Position numbers and translations under genes: made by a program
NCBI GenBank assembly: GCA_003170655.1
Contig: PMYY01000059.1
Coordinates: forward strand, 1 to 6,129
DNA length: 6,129 bases
Source of the DNA: Nitrospiraceae bacterium
GTDB lineage: Bacteria; Nitrospirota; Thermodesulfovibrionia; Thermodesulfovibrionales; Dissulfurispiraceae
Direction: 5' to 3'
The notes under the pieces: model-generated
The model's database searches: none
The model's input: the letters and a program-made list of their open reading frames with translations, nothing else
Told to the model about the DNA's origin: nothing
Shown here: positions 6,052 to 6,129 of the stretch, in pieces
Position numbering within the stretch: position 1 is the stretch's first letter
Layout: the number at the start of each line of letters is the position of its first letter

Positions 6052-6058
6052 CCCCCCT
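6052..6058 (-). promoter_or_regulatory. Ribosome binding site of the GNAT gene
   Basis: On the minus strand AGGGGGG (6058-6052) precedes the ATG at 6047 with a four-base gap to the end of the run, or about six from its AGGGG core. This is the strongest Shine-Dalgarno-like sequence in the operon and supports the chosen start. Confidence 0.6.
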
Positions 6059-6076
6059 GAGATACGTCTTGTATTA

Positions 6077-6105
6077 ATTATATATCAAAGCTTCGCTATT
6101 CTGAT
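6077..6105 (-). promoter_or_regulatory. Candidate sigma-70-type promoter of the GNAT-transporter operon
   Basis: On the minus strand a perfect TATAAT lies at 6082-6077 in an AT-rich stretch, about 30 bases before the GNAT ATG. That would leave a leader of roughly 20 bases containing the ribosome binding site. The hexamer 17 bases upstream (ATCAGA, 6105-6100) matches the -35 consensus poorly, so the promoter may be weak, activator-dependent or not real. It is the only good candidate in front of the operon within the window. Confidence 0.4.
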
Positions 6106-6129
6106 GAAATCTTTATCATGCTCACAGTG

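Overview
The window holds one broken gene on the plus strand and a four-gene operon on the minus strand. The two converge on a short gap at 2129-2203. Base composition is roughly balanced to slightly GC-rich, and codons such as ATA, AGG and AGA are used freely. A lipoprotein-type solute-binding protein and a membrane-embedded spermidine-synthase-like protein suggest a Gram-negative bacterium. A Desulfobacterota/Geobacter-like lineage is a guess from the feel of the families, not a demonstrated assignment.

Left part (88-2128, plus strand): a fused MFS-like/spermidine-synthase-like membrane protein. Reconstructed it is about 680 residues, with roughly 13 membrane segments followed by a soluble Rossmann-fold domain of aminopropyltransferase type. 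The reading frame changes twice, near 457-461 and near 748-757. Each change equals the loss of one base, so the sequence encodes three overlapping fragments and not one protein. No stop codon interrupts the correct frame elsewhere and the family motifs are intact, which means either a very recent pseudogene or two assembly deletions. A perfect 14-bp inverted repeat (1273-1310) lies in the coding sequence of the last membrane segment.

Right part (6047 down to 2204, minus strand): a GNAT N-acetyltransferase, a peptide/nickel-type solute-binding lipoprotein (SBP_bac_5 family), a DppB/OppB-type permease and a DppC/OppC-type permease. All adjacent genes overlap by a few bases, so they are probably one translationally coupled transcript. 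A perfect TATAAT box and a strong ribosome binding site stand directly before the GNAT gene. The dppB-like gene has no ATG, GTG or TTG at the position its family requires. The best start is an ATT that overlaps the stop codon of the binding-protein gene and sits behind a good Shine-Dalgarno sequence. The operon ends without the two ABC ATPase genes (DppD/DppF type) that usually complete such a transporter, so these must be encoded elsewhere if it is functional.

Together the minus-strand genes should form the binding and membrane parts of an oligopeptide-like importer, with an acetyltransferase of unknown substrate made from the same message. I see no RNA gene, CRISPR array, insertion sequence or convincing terminator, and I do not see strong evidence for a wholly new system. 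The most useful leads are the non-canonical start, the perfect intragenic hairpin and the double frameshift.
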